A DNA stretch of 64,000 nucleotides from Microbacterium sp. NC79 (GCF_019061125.1 NZ_JAHQYI010000001.1:2165921-2229920); one strand, 5' to 3'; positions 23,904-33,232 are shown, numbered from the stretch's first letter. A program made the numbers and translations. The notes: a model not told the origin generated them from the letters alone.

Positions 23904-25448
23904 TTAGCGTCGAACGCGTGCGCGTTCGCTGGGCGGTGCATACACGCCCAGAGTCTTGCCACGGAAGAAATCCGGGGCACGGAAGTACTGGATGATCATG
24001 ATGACCACGCCCAGCAAGATCACGCCCATTCCCAAGACGAACACGAGGCTCATACCGAACAGCGTGGCATCGCTGCCTAGCTCTCCGCGCCAGGCTTCGC
24101 CCATCGACAGGCCGAACAAGCCCAGGAGCATAATGCCGCCGATCAACGGGAACAGGAAGGTGAAGAAAGTGTTGCGTACCGAGTCAAACCACTGGTGACG
24201 GAAGTACCAAACGCAGGCGAACGCGGTCACGCCGTAGTAGAAGCAGATCATGATGCCGAGGGCGGCGATCGTGTCCCATAGGGCGTCTTCGCTGACGAAA
24301 CGCATGACGGCATAGAAGCCACCGGCAGCGACCGCTGAAGCAATCGTCGCGTAGCCCGGGGTGAAGAACCGGGGCGTCACCTGTGCGTACTTCTTGGGAA
24401 GCGCGCCGTAGTGACCCATAGCCAATAGCGTACGCGCCGGGCCCACCATGGTCGACTGCAGCGAGGACGCCGATGAGGTCAGCACGGCGAGGGAGACCAA
24501 GAAAGCGAGCGGGCCGAAGATCTCACCGGAGAGGTAGAAGAAGACGTTGCCACTGATGTCTTCGTTCTTCAGCCCCAGGCCTTCCTCCCCCATTCCGGCG
24601 AACATCGTCATGCCGATCGTGAGCAGCAGGTACACCATGATGATCGACACGATCGTGAGCGCGGCGGCACGTCCTGGCGTGCGCTCCGGGTCTTTTGTCT
24701 CTTCATTCATCGTGAGTGTGACGTCCCAGCCCCAGAACATGAAGATCGAGACCGACAGACCCGCGACAACCATCATCATGTCGGGAACGGCGAACGGGTT
24801 GAACCAGTTCCAGTCGAACGGCGTCGCGTCGTACGCATCGCCCTGCGAGGCACGCACAATCGCCACGATCGAGAACGCGACGAGCACGAGCAACTGGAAG
24901 CCCACGAGCCAGTACTGCAGCTTTTGCGACGTCTGCATGTCGCGGTACGAGATCCACGCCGCGACCGCAACGAAGACCAAGCACACCGCGACGTTGATGA
25001 ACGGGTTAAGCGTCAGGTCGGCGATTGCGCTGTTGCCGGTAATCTGCGCGATCAGCAGAAAGAGGAAGTCAACGGCGATGCCTGCGAGGTTCGAGAGCAC
25101 CAAAATGGTGGCTGCGATGAGCCCCCATCCCGCCATCCAACCCACCCACGGGCCGAACGCGCGTGCCGCCCACGTAAACGAGGTTCCGGAGTCTGGCATC
25201 ACGCGGTTCAGTTCGCGGTAGCCGAAAGCCACCAGCAGCATCGGAATGAATCCGACGAGCAGGATGGCCGGAATCTGCGTGCCGACCGATGTGGCCGCGC
25301 CGCCAACGCCAGCCGTGAAGGTGTAGGCCGGCGCGATGCAGGAGATACCGACGACGACGGCACCAATCAAGCCGACGGTTCCGGTGCTCAAGCCTTTTTG
25401 GGAAATCCCGGTGGTAACCGGATCCACCTCATTGTGGATGTCAGTCAT
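23904..25448 (-). CDS. APC-family amino acid/polyamine permease
   Basis: 514-residue membrane protein with about 12 helices. It begins with the APC signature (GLIGAVVVGISCIAPAYTF, residues ~27-45) and later has the DSGTSFTWAARAFGPWVGW motif. Between putrescine oxidase and GABA dehydrogenase genes, the likely substrate is putrescine, GABA or a related amine. It starts just before the end of the upstream stress-protein gene, so the unit is an operon. Confidence 0.88.
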   Translation of the reverse strand: MTDIHNEVDPVTTGISQKGLSTGTVGLIGAVVVGISCIAPAYTFTAGVGGAATSVGTQIPAILLVGFIPMLLVAFGYRELNRVMPDSGTSFTWAARAFGPWVGWMAGWGLIAATILVLSNLAGIAVDFLFLLIAQITGNSAIADLTLNPFINVAVCLVFVAVAAWISYRDMQTSQKLQYWLVGFQLLVLVAFSIVAIVRASQGDAYDATPFDWNWFNPFAVPDMMMVVAGLSVSIFMFWGWDVTLTMNEETKDPERTPGRAAALTIVSIIMVYLLLTIGMTMFAGMGEEGLGLKNEDISGNVFFYLSGEIFGPLAFLVSLAVLTSSASSLQSTMVGPARTLLAMGHYGALPKKYAQVTPRFFTPGYATIASAVAAGGFYAVMRFVSEDALWDTIAALGIMICFYYGVTAFACVWYFRHQWFDSVRNTFFTFLFPLIGGIMLLGLFGLSMGEAWRGELGSDATLFGMSLVFVLGMGVILLGVVIMIIQYFRAPDFFRGKTLGVYAPPSERARVRR

Positions 25449-25449
25449 G

Positions 25450-26322
25450 TCAGTTGCCTTCGTTACGGGTTCGAGGAACCACGATCATAGGAACGGGCAA
25501 CACGCGCAGCATCTTGCTGGCGGTGGAACCCAAAAACAGCCGGCGAGGCTGGGCGAGACGGCTGGAACCAACGATGACGAATTCGCCGTCGCTCCAGTCC
25601 AAACGGGCGACCGCGTCTTCGACGCTGCTGCCGCTGGCAACGATCGCTTCGGTTTTCACGTCGCTCGGAAGCGCCTTGGTCGTATGTGCCAGAATTTCGT
25701 CAGCGTGCGACGTACCGGCCAGGTGCAGTGCCTGCGTGTCGAGGCTTGCCGGCATGTCAATCGCGACGAGCGACAGCAGGCGCAACTCGGCACCCGTTGC
25801 CTTCGCCAGGTCGACAGCTTCTTCGAGCAGAGCGTCGGCGCCGACACGCTCACCGAGCGCCGCAGTGAAGCGGGTGATCGGCGTCGTGACGCCGGCGTAT
25901 CCGGCGGGAGCGAGCACAACCGAGACATCGCTGGAGTGCAGCAGGTCGTTGGCGACCGATCCGAGACGGTGGCGACCGAAGGTTCCGCTGTTCGCAGCGC
26001 CAATCACAATGTGGCTGGCACCAAATTCAGCGGCCGCGTTGACAAGCCCCTCGGCAAACGACTCGGCGGGGCGCACGTGGCCCTTGCTCGCGATGCCTTC
26101 AGGAACGAGTGTCGTGGCCTCACGCAACCATTCGCGCGACTGCTCGCGCACGTGATCCGTGTAGCCGTCGAGCGGCGGAACCACGCCGCTGCGTGCCGTG
26201 ATCGGGGTCACCATGACGAGCTCGAGGCTCGCTCCGAGGGCCGCAGCCAGGCGTGAGGCGACCGCAATCGCGTCGGCACCTGCCGGGGTCGCCGTGTATC
26301 CGACGACGATCGGGCGGGTCAT
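25450..26322 (-). CDS. universal stress protein, tandem two-domain
   Basis: 290 residues made of two UspA-like domains. The first starts TRPIVVGYTATPAGADAIAVA and has an ATP-type loop near VIGAANSGTFGRHRLGSVANDLL. The second ends VIVGSSRLAQPRRLFLGSTASKML, a G-2x-G-9x-G(S/T)-like nucleotide motif. The start overlaps the putrescine oxidase stop by ATGA. The role in amine catabolism is not known; it may link transport or oxidation to energy or oxidative stress. Confidence 0.88.
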   Translation of the reverse strand: MTRPIVVGYTATPAGADAIAVASRLAAALGASLELVMVTPITARSGVVPPLDGYTDHVREQSREWLREATTLVPEGIASKGHVRPAESFAEGLVNAAAEFGASHIVIGAANSGTFGRHRLGSVANDLLHSSDVSVVLAPAGYAGVTTPITRFTAALGERVGADALLEEAVDLAKATGAELRLLSLVAIDMPASLDTQALHLAGTSHADEILAHTTKALPSDVKTEAIVASGSSVEDAVARLDWSDGEFVIVGSSRLAQPRRLFLGSTASKMLRVLPVPMIVVPRTRNEGN

Positions 26323-27680
26323 GACCGCGCCTTTTCGATGAGCTGGTCAGCGACCAGGCGGCCCATCCGGATGGCACCGTCAACGTGCTGGTAGCCAGCA
26401 CCTGCGATGTCAGAGCACGCGAAGTGGATCGGGCCGACCGCGGTGCGGACGTCTTTTCCGTAGCGGTGCAGGCCACCGAAGTCGAAGCTCGCGGCGTACG
26501 CGCCACGGGTCCACTCCTCGCTTCCCCAGTCTGATTCGTAGTACACGACCGGGTTCTTCGCTTCAGCGCCGTAGTAGTGCGAGAGCGATTCGAGAATGCG
26601 AGCCTTGCGCTCCTCAGCGGAGAGCTCGAAAACGCCGTCGGCGTTCTTGTCGCTCACGAAGCCGACGAGGGTTCCGCGCGGGTCGTCGTGGTTGGTGTTG
26701 TCGTAGGCCTCGTGCGAGAGCTCGTACGGGCCAAACGCGGTGCCAGACAGACCCTGCTCACGCCAGAACGGGCGGTCGTACACGGCGTGCACCTTGATCA
26801 CAAAGCCCATCGACAGGTGCTGGTGCATTTGGTGTTGGCGGCGCGGGAGCGGCGGAACAAACGAGATGCGGTCATAGAGCACGGGTGCGTGCGCAAGAAT
26901 CGCGAAGCGGGCTCGCACCGTGACGTCACCGTCTGCGTGCGCGACGACACCGTCGTCACCCCACTCCAGCGTGCGAACGGGAGCGTTCAGGAAGACGTCG
27001 TCGCCGAGACGCTCGGCGAGGTGGATCGACACTTGTTGCAGGCCGCCGACGACGCGCTTGTCGAGAATGAAGTCTTCGTCGACGAGGTTTGAGAAGCTGC
27101 CTGCGCTTGCCGCCATGAGCAACGCCTGCAGGAGCGAGAATGCCTTGGCGGGCTTCGTGAGCATGGCGCCCGCGATGAACAGGGCGATGTTGTCTTGCGC
27201 TTCGACGTCGTCGGTCTGCTGCGCGAGCCAGTCGGCGAATGTGACCTCGTCGTACTCCTCAGCCTTAGGGTGCGCCCACGGTTCATCCGGGTTGACCTCG
27301 GCGACGAGCACATCGAGCTGGTCGATCAGGGCGAGCATCGCCTGCTTGGTACCGTCAGCCACCGGGAAGATGTCTCCCGTGTAGCGGCGGGCTACCCCAT
27401 CGGTGCCGATGTAGACCGATTCACCCTCGCGGTAGCGCGAGTAGGTCTCCAGACCCAACTCCTCGATCGTTTCGATCAGGGCTTCCTGGTCGGGCGATAC
27501 CCACTGGCCACCGATTTCCAGCATGGCGCCATCGATAACATCGGTCCAGGTTCGACCACCAACCCGGTCGCGTGCTTCCAGCACCGCAACCGACAGTCCA
27601 GCCTTTTTGAGTTGGTTGGCGGCGGTCGTGCCCGCGGGCCCCGCCCCGATAATGACGACGTCGCGAGTGATATCGGTCAT
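26319..27680 (-). CDS. puo: putrescine oxidase (FAD-dependent amine oxidase)
   Basis: 453-residue flavoprotein that oxidises putrescine with O2 to 4-aminobutanal, ammonia and H2O2. The dinucleotide motif GAGPAGTTAANQL (12-24), EARDRVGGRTW and GGQWVSPDQEALI match the Rhodococcus/Kocuria putrescine oxidase pattern closely. So do the C-terminal WTRGAYAASFDFGGLHRYG and GYQHVDGAIRMG. It is the first gene of the operon with the stress protein, permease and two dehydrogenases. Confidence 0.92.
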   Translation of the reverse strand: MTDITRDVVIIGAGPAGTTAANQLKKAGLSVAVLEARDRVGGRTWTDVIDGAMLEIGGQWVSPDQEALIETIEELGLETYSRYREGESVYIGTDGVARRYTGDIFPVADGTKQAMLALIDQLDVLVAEVNPDEPWAHPKAEEYDEVTFADWLAQQTDDVEAQDNIALFIAGAMLTKPAKAFSLLQALLMAASAGSFSNLVDEDFILDKRVVGGLQQVSIHLAERLGDDVFLNAPVRTLEWGDDGVVAHADGDVTVRARFAILAHAPVLYDRISFVPPLPRRQHQMHQHLSMGFVIKVHAVYDRPFWREQGLSGTAFGPYELSHEAYDNTNHDDPRGTLVGFVSDKNADGVFELSAEERKARILESLSHYYGAEAKNPVVYYESDWGSEEWTRGAYAASFDFGGLHRYGKDVRTAVGPIHFACSDIAGAGYQHVDGAIRMGRLVADQLIEKARS

Positions 27681-27731
27681 AGATATGCTCCTTTGCAGTC
27701 GCCGGAGACCTGTGTCGCCGGTTACGTTATG

Positions 27732-27772
27732 CCGAGGATCCGCCCCCTCCCCACGAGTTGACGGATCCTCGG
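27732..27772 (-). terminator. hairpin after gabT
   Basis: CCGAGGATCCG (27732-27742) pairs perfectly with CGGATCCTCGG (27762-27772) across 19 bases, just past the gabT stop. It separates gabT from the puo operon, so puo probably has its own promoter downstream of it. Confidence 0.65.
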
Positions 27773-27776
27773 TGGT

Positions 27777-29132
27777 TTAGTTGGCGGCCAGAGCCGCAGC
27801 GACGACGTCGAGTCCGTCGTTCAGCAGGGTGTCGTCAATCGACAGCGGCGGCAGGAAACGAATGACGTTTCCGTAGGTGCCGCAGGTGAGAACGATGACG
27901 CCGTCATTCATGGCCTGCTTTGCGATCGCGCCGGTAAGGGCTGCGTTCGGGGCGCCGTTCTCGTCAACAAATTCGATGCCGATCATGGCGCCGTGGCCAC
28001 GAATGTCACCGATGCGCTTGTCGCTCTCGGCGAGCGACGCGAAGCGTGCCTTGATGACGTCGCCGATGTCGCGAGCGCGGGCCGCCATGTTGTCTTCTTC
28101 GTACGCTTCGATCGTCGCGAGCGCCGCGGCGCATGCGATCGGGTTTCCGCCGTAGGTTCCGCCAAGGCCTCCACCGTGCGAGGCGTCCATGATGTCAGCG
28201 CGTCCGGTGACGCCAGCCAACGGAAGGCCGCCCGCGATGCCCTTGGCCGTCGTGATGAGGTCAGGAACGATGCCGAAGATTTCGGAGGCGAACCAGGCGC
28301 CAGTGCGGGCAAAACCGGTCTGCACTTCGTCAGCGATGAAGACGATGCCCTTGTCGTGGCACCAGTCGACGACGGCCTGGAGGTAGCCGTCAGCCGGAAC
28401 GATAAAGCCGCCCTCACCCTGAATGGGCTCGATGATGACGGCTGCCGTGTTTTCGGCACCGATCTGCTTTTCGATCATGGAGATCGTCTTAGCAGCGGCT
28501 TCCGGGCCGGTGAGTCCGTCACGGAACGGGTACGACGCCGGTGCGCGGTAGACCTCAGGGGCGAACGGACCGAAGCCGCTCTTGTACGGCATGGCCTTCG
28601 CGGTCAGCGCCATCGTGAGGTTGGTGCGGCCGTGGTAGCCGTGGTCGAAGGCGACGACAGCGGGGCGGCCGGTGAACTTGCGAGCGATCTTGATCGCGTT
28701 CTCCACGGCTTCAGCGCCGGAGTTAAACAGCGCGGTGCGCTTTTCGTGGTCGCCAGGGGTGAGCTCGTTGAGCTTCTCTGCGACGGCAACGTAACCCTCG
28801 TAGGGAGCGATCATGAAGCACGTGTGGGTGAACTGCGCGACCTGAGCCTGCACGGCGGCGACAACCTTGGGGTGCGCGTTACCGACCGAGGTCACCGCGA
28901 TACCGGCGCCCAGGTCAACAAATGAGTTGCCGTCAGCATCAAGGATCACGCCACCACCGGCAGCGACAGCGGCGATCGGAACGGTGTGGCCGACGCCAGC
29001 GGGAACGGCTGCGGCTTTACGGTTCAGCAGGTCTTGCGAACGCGGGCCGGGAATTGCGGTGACGACGCGGCGCTCCTGCGGGAGGGTCGGTCCGCCGAGG
29101 GGGGTCTGGACGGTTGCATCGATGGTGCTCAT
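27777..29132 (-). CDS. gabT: 4-aminobutyrate--2-oxoglutarate transaminase
   Basis: 451-residue class III aminotransferase converting GABA and 2-oxoglutarate to succinate semialdehyde and glutamate. The PLP lysine is in TTAKGIAGGLPLAGV, the pyridine-ring Asp in FIADEVQTGFARTG, and NSGAEAVENAIKIAR and GYHGRTN are typical. It stands upstream of puo and divergent from the PucR regulator, with a long inverted repeat in the shared promoter. Confidence 0.95.
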   Translation of the reverse strand: MSTIDATVQTPLGGPTLPQERRVVTAIPGPRSQDLLNRKAAAVPAGVGHTVPIAAVAAGGGVILDADGNSFVDLGAGIAVTSVGNAHPKVVAAVQAQVAQFTHTCFMIAPYEGYVAVAEKLNELTPGDHEKRTALFNSGAEAVENAIKIARKFTGRPAVVAFDHGYHGRTNLTMALTAKAMPYKSGFGPFAPEVYRAPASYPFRDGLTGPEAAAKTISMIEKQIGAENTAAVIIEPIQGEGGFIVPADGYLQAVVDWCHDKGIVFIADEVQTGFARTGAWFASEIFGIVPDLITTAKGIAGGLPLAGVTGRADIMDASHGGGLGGTYGGNPIACAAALATIEAYEEDNMAARARDIGDVIKARFASLAESDKRIGDIRGHGAMIGIEFVDENGAPNAALTGAIAKQAMNDGVIVLTCGTYGNVIRFLPPLSIDDTLLNDGLDVVAAALAAN

Positions 29133-29167
29133 ACCGCGACTGTAGGTCGTGAGGACTCAGGCCCGCA

Positions 29168-29214
29168 CTATCCGCCCTGTATATTCTTGGTAATTGTTTA
29201 TACAGATCGGATAG
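29168..29214. promoter_or_regulatory. 16-bp-arm inverted repeat in gabT-pucR promoter region
   Basis: The left arm 29168-29183 (CTATCCG, two bases, CTGTATA) pairs with the right arm 29199-29214 (TATACAG, two bases, CGGATAG), 14 of 16 positions matching across 15 bases. It ends two bases before the PucR ATG and lies about 35 bases upstream of gabT. It is the best candidate operator for the PucR regulator. Confidence 0.7.
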
Positions 29215-29216
29215 CT

Positions 29217-30749
29217 ATGGCGTCGGCTTCGTTGGAAATCACTCCCACCCTGCGCGCCCTGCTTGATCGCTCAGCGCTGGGGTTGCGCCTCATCAGCCGG
29301 GAGAGCGATCTTGCTGACGGCGCCCTGGATCGCACGTTGCGGTGGGTGCACACCACCGATCTCGCCGACCCCACCCCCTTCCTTACTGACGATCTACTGC
29401 TGCTCACAACCGGCACCCAGTTCGCCACCGGAACCGCCCAGGAGGCGGAAAGTTATGTGCAGCGCATCACGTCGCGGGGCGTTGCGGCGCTCGGCTTCGG
29501 CACCGAAGTCGTTCGCGATGGCGTGCCGCCCGCGCTCGCCGCTGCCTGCGCCCGCGCCGCACTCCCCCTCTTCGAGGTTCCGTATCGCACACCCTTTATC
29601 GCCATCGCGCGCGCGAACGCCGAGGCGGTGGCGGCACAGGCATACGCCCGCCGGTCTTGGGCACTCGATGCGCAGCGCGCGATCTCGTTAGCCGCTCTGC
29701 GTCCGGATGGACTGGGTGCCACGGTGGCGGAGCTTGCCAAGCAGCTCGGTGCGTGGGTCGCCCTCTTTGACGCCGCCGGAACCATGACGCGCGAATCGCC
29801 CGCTGGTGCGCTCACCGACACCATGCGTGCGGCGCTGGACGATGAAGTCACGGCGGTGCTTAGCCGTGGCGCCCGCGCCGGCTCTGCCCTATCAATTGCC
29901 GGTCAGCCGTTCACCCTGCAGACGCTGGGGCGCGGCGGTCACTTACGTGGCGTTATCGCGATTGCCTCCACGGAGCTGGACCAGGAGGGACGGAGCGTCG
30001 TGACCTCGGTTATCGCGATGGCCGGGCTGGCGTTGGAACAGCACCAGTCGCTCGGCAGGTCACGGGCGGCGCTGCGGGCGGGCCTCATCGATGCCCTGCA
30101 CGCGAATCACACCTCGTTCGTGCGGCGGGTGGTTCGTTCTTCCGGTGATGCGTTGCCTCCAGCGCCCGTCATGGTTGCCGTCGCAAAAGCACCGCAACGC
30201 CTCGATGCGGTGACCGAGTGGCTGGAGCTGCGAGGAGCAGAGTCTCGCGGATCAGTGTTTTTCGGCCGCCATGAAGGCGATCTCGTGGTGATTATTCCGG
30301 CGACCGCGCGTGAGCGGCTGGCAGCGTTTGCCGCACGCTTTGACCTGCATATCGGTCACTCCGACGCCACCGACTACGATACGTTTGCCGAAGCCCTCGC
30401 TCAGGCGCGCCTCGCGCGTGATCGCGGCTCATCAGGGGTGACCGCGTTCGCCGACACCCATTCGGCTGGCGTGCTTGGCACCCTCAGCGAAGAGTCACGC
30501 CTCGTCGCCCAGCGTGTGCTCGCGCCGCTCGCCGCGGTTGATGAGCGAGACGGCAGCGACCTGATGCACACGCTCCGCACGTATCTCGAGTGCAATGGTT
30601 CCGCCGAGTCAACGGCTACCGCGCTCGGCGTTCACCGGCACACGGTGCGCGCCCGTGTGAAGGCTGCCGAACGCGCCCTCGGTCTGCGCCTTGATACTTT
30701 TCCCGCACGCGCCGAGCTTTGGGCAGCCTTCCAAGCCTCCCCGGCCTAA
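29217..30749 (+). CDS. PucR-family transcriptional regulator
   Basis: 510-residue regulator. The N-terminal PucR sensory domain (about 10-130) is followed by a GGDEF-like/CdaR middle region. A C-terminal PucR-type HTH (YLECNGSAESTATALGVHRHTVRARVKAAERALG split over helices, about 460-495) ends the protein. I took the ATG at 29217; a longer reading overlaps gabT. Divergent from gabT, it is the likely activator of putrescine/GABA catabolism, as relatives (GabR/PucR types) are in other actinobacteria. Confidence 0.88.
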   Translation: MASASLEITPTLRALLDRSALGLRLISRESDLADGALDRTLRWVHTTDLADPTPFLTDDLLLLTTGTQFATGTAQEAESYVQRITSRGVAALGFGTEVVRDGVPPALAAACARAALPLFEVPYRTPFIAIARANAEAVAAQAYARRSWALDAQRAISLAALRPDGLGATVAELAKQLGAWVALFDAAGTMTRESPAGALTDTMRAALDDEVTAVLSRGARAGSALSIAGQPFTLQTLGRGGHLRGVIAIASTELDQEGRSVVTSVIAMAGLALEQHQSLGRSRAALRAGLIDALHANHTSFVRRVVRSSGDALPPAPVMVAVAKAPQRLDAVTEWLELRGAESRGSVFFGRHEGDLVVIIPATARERLAAFAARFDLHIGHSDATDYDTFAEALAQARLARDRGSSGVTAFADTHSAGVLGTLSEESRLVAQRVLAPLAAVDERDGSDLMHTLRTYLECNGSAESTATALGVHRHTVRARVKAAERALGLRLDTFPARAELWAAFQASPA

Positions 30750-30759
30750 GCCGTCCCGA

Positions 30760-31632
30760 TCACCGAGCGGCGAGGGCGTCGATCGCGTCGGGGGTCAACT
30801 CCGGGGTGTTCGCGCCCGGATACTGTGCGACAATCGCGCCGGCAGCGGAACCACGGCGCAGCGCCGTCTCAAAATCGGCACCGGCGGCGATGGCCGTAGC
30901 GAAAGCACCACAGAACGCGTCGCCAGCACCCGTGGTGTCGACCGGAACGATGGGGAAAGCGTCGATGTGGATTGGCTCCGCGCCGACAAGGTAGCCGTCC
31001 ACGCCATCGCCACCGCGGGTCACAACGACCATCTCAACACCGAGGTGCTGCAACGCATCCACGCCGCCAAACTCTTCGCATTCGGTTTCGTTCACGATGA
31101 CGGCGTCAGCGAGCGCCAGCACGGTGAGCGCGTCAGTGTTGGCGGGAGCTGCGTTCACAATTGAGAAGGCGTCCGCTTCGTTGGCTGCCGCGAGCGCAGC
31201 GGCCACCGTCTCGAGCGGAACCTCCAGTTGCGCGAGCACGACGGCGGCGCCAGCGACCGCGGCTTCAACGTGCTCGCCCGTGAGGTGCGAGTTCGCACCG
31301 GCCGCCACCACGATGGAGTTGTCACCGTCGGGATACGAGAAGATGTGCGCGACACCCGTCGGCGCTTCTGGCGTCGTCAGCATGGTTCCGCTCACTCCCG
31401 CAGACTGCAGTGCCTCTTGCAGGAAGGTTCCGGCGTCATCCGCACCAACCATGGCGGAAAAACGCGTCGGGGCCCCCGCGCGGGCGGCGGCGATGGCCTG
31501 GTTCAGTCCTTTGCCGCCAGCGTGCCTGCCGAGCGCGTCGCCGAGAAGGGTCTCCCCCACCTGCGGCGGTCTGGCAACACCCACCACGAGATCCAGGTTG
31601 GCACTGCCTACGACAACAACGTCACGCGACAT
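30760..31632 (-). CDS. rcaD: ribokinase (riboflavin-catabolic RcaD-like)
   Basis: PfkB-family sugar kinase of 290 residues with the ribokinase signatures GSANLDLVV, HAGGKGLNQAIAAARAG and DTTGAGDAFCGAFA (anion hole and catalytic Asp). It phosphorylates D-ribose. Within the riboflavin cluster, ribose comes from cleavage of riboflavin, and RcaD was characterised as a ribokinase in Microbacterium maritypicum. The ATG at 31632 follows AAGGAG. Last gene of the rcaB-rcaA-rcaD operon. A general ribokinase is the alternative. Confidence 0.85.
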   Translation of the reverse strand: MSRDVVVVGSANLDLVVGVARPPQVGETLLGDALGRHAGGKGLNQAIAAARAGAPTRFSAMVGADDAGTFLQEALQSAGVSGTMLTTPEAPTGVAHIFSYPDGDNSIVVAAGANSHLTGEHVEAAVAGAAVVLAQLEVPLETVAAALAAANEADAFSIVNAAPANTDALTVLALADAVIVNETECEEFGGVDALQHLGVEMVVVTRGGDGVDGYLVGAEPIHIDAFPIVPVDTTGAGDAFCGAFATAIAAGADFETALRRGSAAGAIVAQYPGANTPELTPDAIDALAAR

Positions 31633-31656
31633 CAAATCTCCTTCGTCCCAGCCAGG

Positions 31657-32061
31657 CTAGTGCCCGCGCCGGGTCGCATGCACACCGCGCGACACCTCAA
31701 CGTCACGTTCGGTCTGCGCGATCAACTCATCCACGCTCGCAAACGCGACCGTCGTGCGAAGCAGATCCAGAAACTCAACGGCCATCACGTGTCCGTACAG
31801 ATCGATCGTCACATCGTGCAGGTACACCTCAACGCGCGGGGCCCGTTCGCCGCCGAACGTCGGGTTTGTGCCGACTGAGACGGTTGCGTCAAACTCACCG
31901 TCAGTACCCTCGACACGAGCAACGGCAACATACACGCCATCGGGCGGAACCTCGTGGCGCTCGAGCTGCAGGTTGGCCGTAGGAAATCCGAGCACCCGGC
32001 CGCGCCCGTCGCCGGGGACTACAAGGCCGCGTACGCGCATCAGGGTGTCAAGCGCGGTCAT
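31657..32061 (-). CDS. rcaA: riboflavin kinase, stand-alone (RcaA-like)
   Basis: 134-residue riboflavin kinase domain without the adenylyltransferase half found in bifunctional RibF. The family motif GRVLGFPTANLQL and the NPTFG, VEVYLHD stretches are present. It makes FMN from riboflavin. RcaA of the M. maritypicum riboflavin-degrading cluster is a riboflavin kinase, and the neighbours match. It overlaps rcaB by 14 bases. A short single-domain form distinct from housekeeping RibF supports a catabolic role. Confidence 0.88.
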   Translation of the reverse strand: MTALDTLMRVRGLVVPGDGRGRVLGFPTANLQLERHEVPPDGVYVAVARVEGTDGEFDATVSVGTNPTFGGERAPRVEVYLHDVTIDLYGHVMAVEFLDLLRTTVAFASVDELIAQTERDVEVSRGVHATRRGH

Positions 32062-32569
32062 CGTCGGAGCGAATGGCGCGGTAGCGGCTCTGATGAAACA
32101 GCAGCGGCTCGACGTCTTCAAACACCGTGACATCGAGGATTTCGTAGAGCCCGATGACGTGGTCACCCGCGTCAACGGTGTTGTACGGGCGGCAAGTCAG
32201 CCAGAGCGCGGCTCCCTCGAGAAGCACGGCACCACCGTCTGACGTGTTCCAGACATGGTGCGCGAAGCGATCTTCAGCGTCGCGCGAAGAAAGCAGACGA
32301 CTCAACGGCTCCTGCGAGTTTGCCAGAACACTCATACCCAACTCGGGAAGGGCAGAAAGCACTGGCCAGGTACGCGAGGTTTTGGCCGCGCTGACGGCGA
32401 CGAGAGCCGGATCGAGCGAGATTGATGTGAACGAGTTGACTGCCATACCCACGGGTCGGCCATTCGCGATGCCGGCCAGCGCCATCACACCGGTCGGATA
32501 TACCGAGAAGGCCCTGCGCAGGTCGTGGCTGCGTGATGCGTTTTCAGAAATAGCAGTAGTCATGAGCAT
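32048..32569 (-). CDS. rcaB: flavin reductase (RcaB-like)
   Basis: 173-residue flavin reductase of the HpaC/FMN-binding split-barrel family (YPTGVMALAG, GMAVNSFTSISLDP, SLLANSQ-like segment, and C-terminal LLFHQSRYRAI). It supplies reduced FMN to the partner monooxygenase RcaE. First gene of its operon. The start is ATG 32569 (or 32563), directly after a -10-like TATATG that abuts the TAGTCAA operator, so the message is nearly leaderless. Confidence 0.86.
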   Translation of the reverse strand: MLMTTAISENASRSHDLRRAFSVYPTGVMALAGIANGRPVGMAVNSFTSISLDPALVAVSAAKTSRTWPVLSALPELGMSVLANSQEPLSRLLSSRDAEDRFAHHVWNTSDGGAVLLEGAALWLTCRPYNTVDAGDHVIGLYEILDVTVFEDVEPLLFHQSRYRAIRSDDDRA

Positions 32570-32576
32570 GTCCGTT

Positions 32577-32596
32577 CATATAGTCAACATTGACTA
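32577..32596 (-). promoter_or_regulatory. rcaB promoter with TAGTCAA-N2-TTGACTA operator
   Basis: TAGTCAA-CA-TTGACTA (32581-32596) is a perfect 7-bp-arm inverted repeat abutting the TATATG hexamer (32577-32582) of the rcaB promoter. The same repeat stands before the ABC transporter operon at 37467-37482. It probably binds the adjacent PadR-type regulator. Confidence 0.8.
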
Positions 32597-32668
32597 GTTT
32601 GAAGTCTACGAACTTCGTCCGTTGATGACAACCTCGAATTAGGCAAAGTGCACCTATACGATGGACGC

Positions 32669-33232
32669 ATGTCAACGACTCGGCTCATTGTGCTCGGCGC
32701 GGTCAAACAGTTTCAGCCCGTGCACGGATACTTCCTCCGCCGCGAGTTGATGACATGGCACATCGACGAGTGGGCGCACATTCAGCCCGGGTCGATCTAC
32801 AACGCATTGCGCGCGCTGGAAGTCGATGGCTACATCGAGGAGTGCGCGACGGAGACGGAAGGCAAGCGTCCGGCCCGCACGACGTATCAAATCTCCGCGG
32901 CAGGTGAAGTCGAGCTCCAACGCATGCTGCGCGAAAATCTTTGGAACGTGGCACCTTTCGATACCCAGGGCATCATGACGATCGCGTCGTTCATGTTTGT
33001 GCTGTCTCGCCAAGAGGTGACTGCGGGCCTCGAAAACCGGCTAGCGAAAATTGATGCGCTCGTTCTCACGAACGGCTTCCACGTGCAAGACACGCTTGCC
33101 TCCCCCACGACGCCGAAATATGTGCGAGAGATCTTCGATCTCTCGACTTCTCGCCTGGTAGCCGAAAAGCAGTGGATTACAGCCCTGCTTGAGCGGCTTA
33201 AGACTGGCGAGTATCACTTCGCCGGGGAGTAG
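32669..33232 (+). CDS. PadR-family transcriptional regulator of the riboflavin cluster
   Basis: 187 residues. The N-terminal PadR winged helix (about 5-90: LGAVKQFQPVHGYFLRREL, HIQPGSIYNALRALEVDGYI) and a helical C-terminal dimerisation domain are clear. It is divergent from rcaB and sits between the two rca operons. I chose the ATG at 32669, 9 bases after a TATACG hexamer, which suggests a leaderless transcript. It likely represses both operons through the shared operator and senses riboflavin or a breakdown product (inference). Confidence 0.85.
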   Translation: MSTTRLIVLGAVKQFQPVHGYFLRRELMTWHIDEWAHIQPGSIYNALRALEVDGYIEECATETEGKRPARTTYQISAAGEVELQRMLRENLWNVAPFDTQGIMTIASFMFVLSRQEVTAGLENRLAKIDALVLTNGFHVQDTLASPTTPKYVREIFDLSTSRLVAEKQWITALLERLKTGEYHFAGE

